A stretch of DNA of 13,625 bases from Bacteroidales bacterium UBA3724 (GTDB lineage: Bacteria > Bacteroidota > Bacteroidia > Bacteroidales > P3): NCBI GenBank assembly GCA_002371315.1, contig DFHL01000015.1, forward strand, positions 1 to 13,625, read 5' to 3'. Below are positions 13,509-13,625 of this stretch, piece by piece; position 1 is the first letter of the stretch; every line of letters starts with the position of its first letter. The notes under the pieces are model-generated. The model searched no databases, was not told the DNA's origin, and was given only the letters and a program-made list of their open reading frames with translations. Position numbers and translations under genes: made by a program.

Positions 13509-13625
13509 CGCAAAAAAATTGACATACGGCCGCGAAATGCCTTTTTTTTTGTCTGCCGCCGGTTGGGCCCTGTTTTCGGCCGCTGTAACAACTTGATTAT
13601 TAGCACCCGCTCCGCCCGTTGTACA

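Noticed and set aside
12242..13522. 426-codon open frame on the plus strand
   Set aside because: It is antisense to the ATPase gene, whose Walker motifs are in the minus frame; the composition is shadow-like.
13509..13625. Possible 3' end of another minus-strand gene at the right edge
   Set aside because: Two minus-strand frames stay open from the window edge for about 38-43 codons, but neither shows a family feature, so no call is made.

Overview
The window looks like the chromosome of a member of the Bacteroidales (Bacteroidota), possibly a Prevotella-like or related gut or rumen lineage. The evidence is a DUF3098 gene, the block ftsX, DUF3098, uppP, truB, queA, and several TAnnTTTG -7 boxes in front of genes with no clear Shine-Dalgarno sequence. 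All confident genes lie on the minus strand. Coding DNA is GC-rich and the spacers are AT-rich. I see no insertion sequence, phage gene, CRISPR array, tRNA or rRNA.

Read in the direction of transcription (right to left), the first group (13465 to 8624) is a three-gene unit. It holds a HerA/YjgR-type ATPase (DUF853), a membrane sulfatase-fold enzyme of the LTA-synthase type with an extra C-terminal domain, and a lipoprotein resembling GDPD/PLC-like phosphodiesterases. The genes are 5 bp apart and then overlap by 11 bp, so they are very likely co-transcribed. The last two could act on the same envelope phosphodiester or glycerophosphate material, but that is inference. Next, 60 bp further on, come a LemA-family membrane protein and a TPM-domain (YgcG-like) protein, a common pair.

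The sliding clamp gene dnaN (7040 to 5898) has its own promoter, placed inside a perfect 14-bp inverted repeat. It is followed by a structured 3' region and a strong intrinsic terminator at 5698-5729.

About 1 kb of apparently non-coding DNA (4665-5697) follows. It holds at least six unrelated short tandem repeats (periods of about 9, 10.5, 11, 20 and 42 bp) and several hairpins. It lies between the dnaN terminator and the ftsX promoter and is the least explained part of the window.

The left third carries an envelope and tRNA-modification block: ftsX (division), DUF3098, uppP (undecaprenyl-diphosphate recycling), truB (tRNA Psi55) and queA (queuosine), then the 5' part of rarA (AAA+ ATPase at stalled forks) cut by the window edge. 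The uppP stop and truB start abut exactly (TAAATG). queA has its own promoter. The spacers between ftsX, DUF3098 and uppP carry simple 7-8 bp tandem repeats. The last 117 bp on the right (13509-13625) hold nothing I can assign. The most interesting leads are the dnaN promoter dyad, the repeat-packed intergenic region, and the LTA-synthase-like enzyme with its unfamiliar C-terminal domain and overlapping lipoprotein gene.
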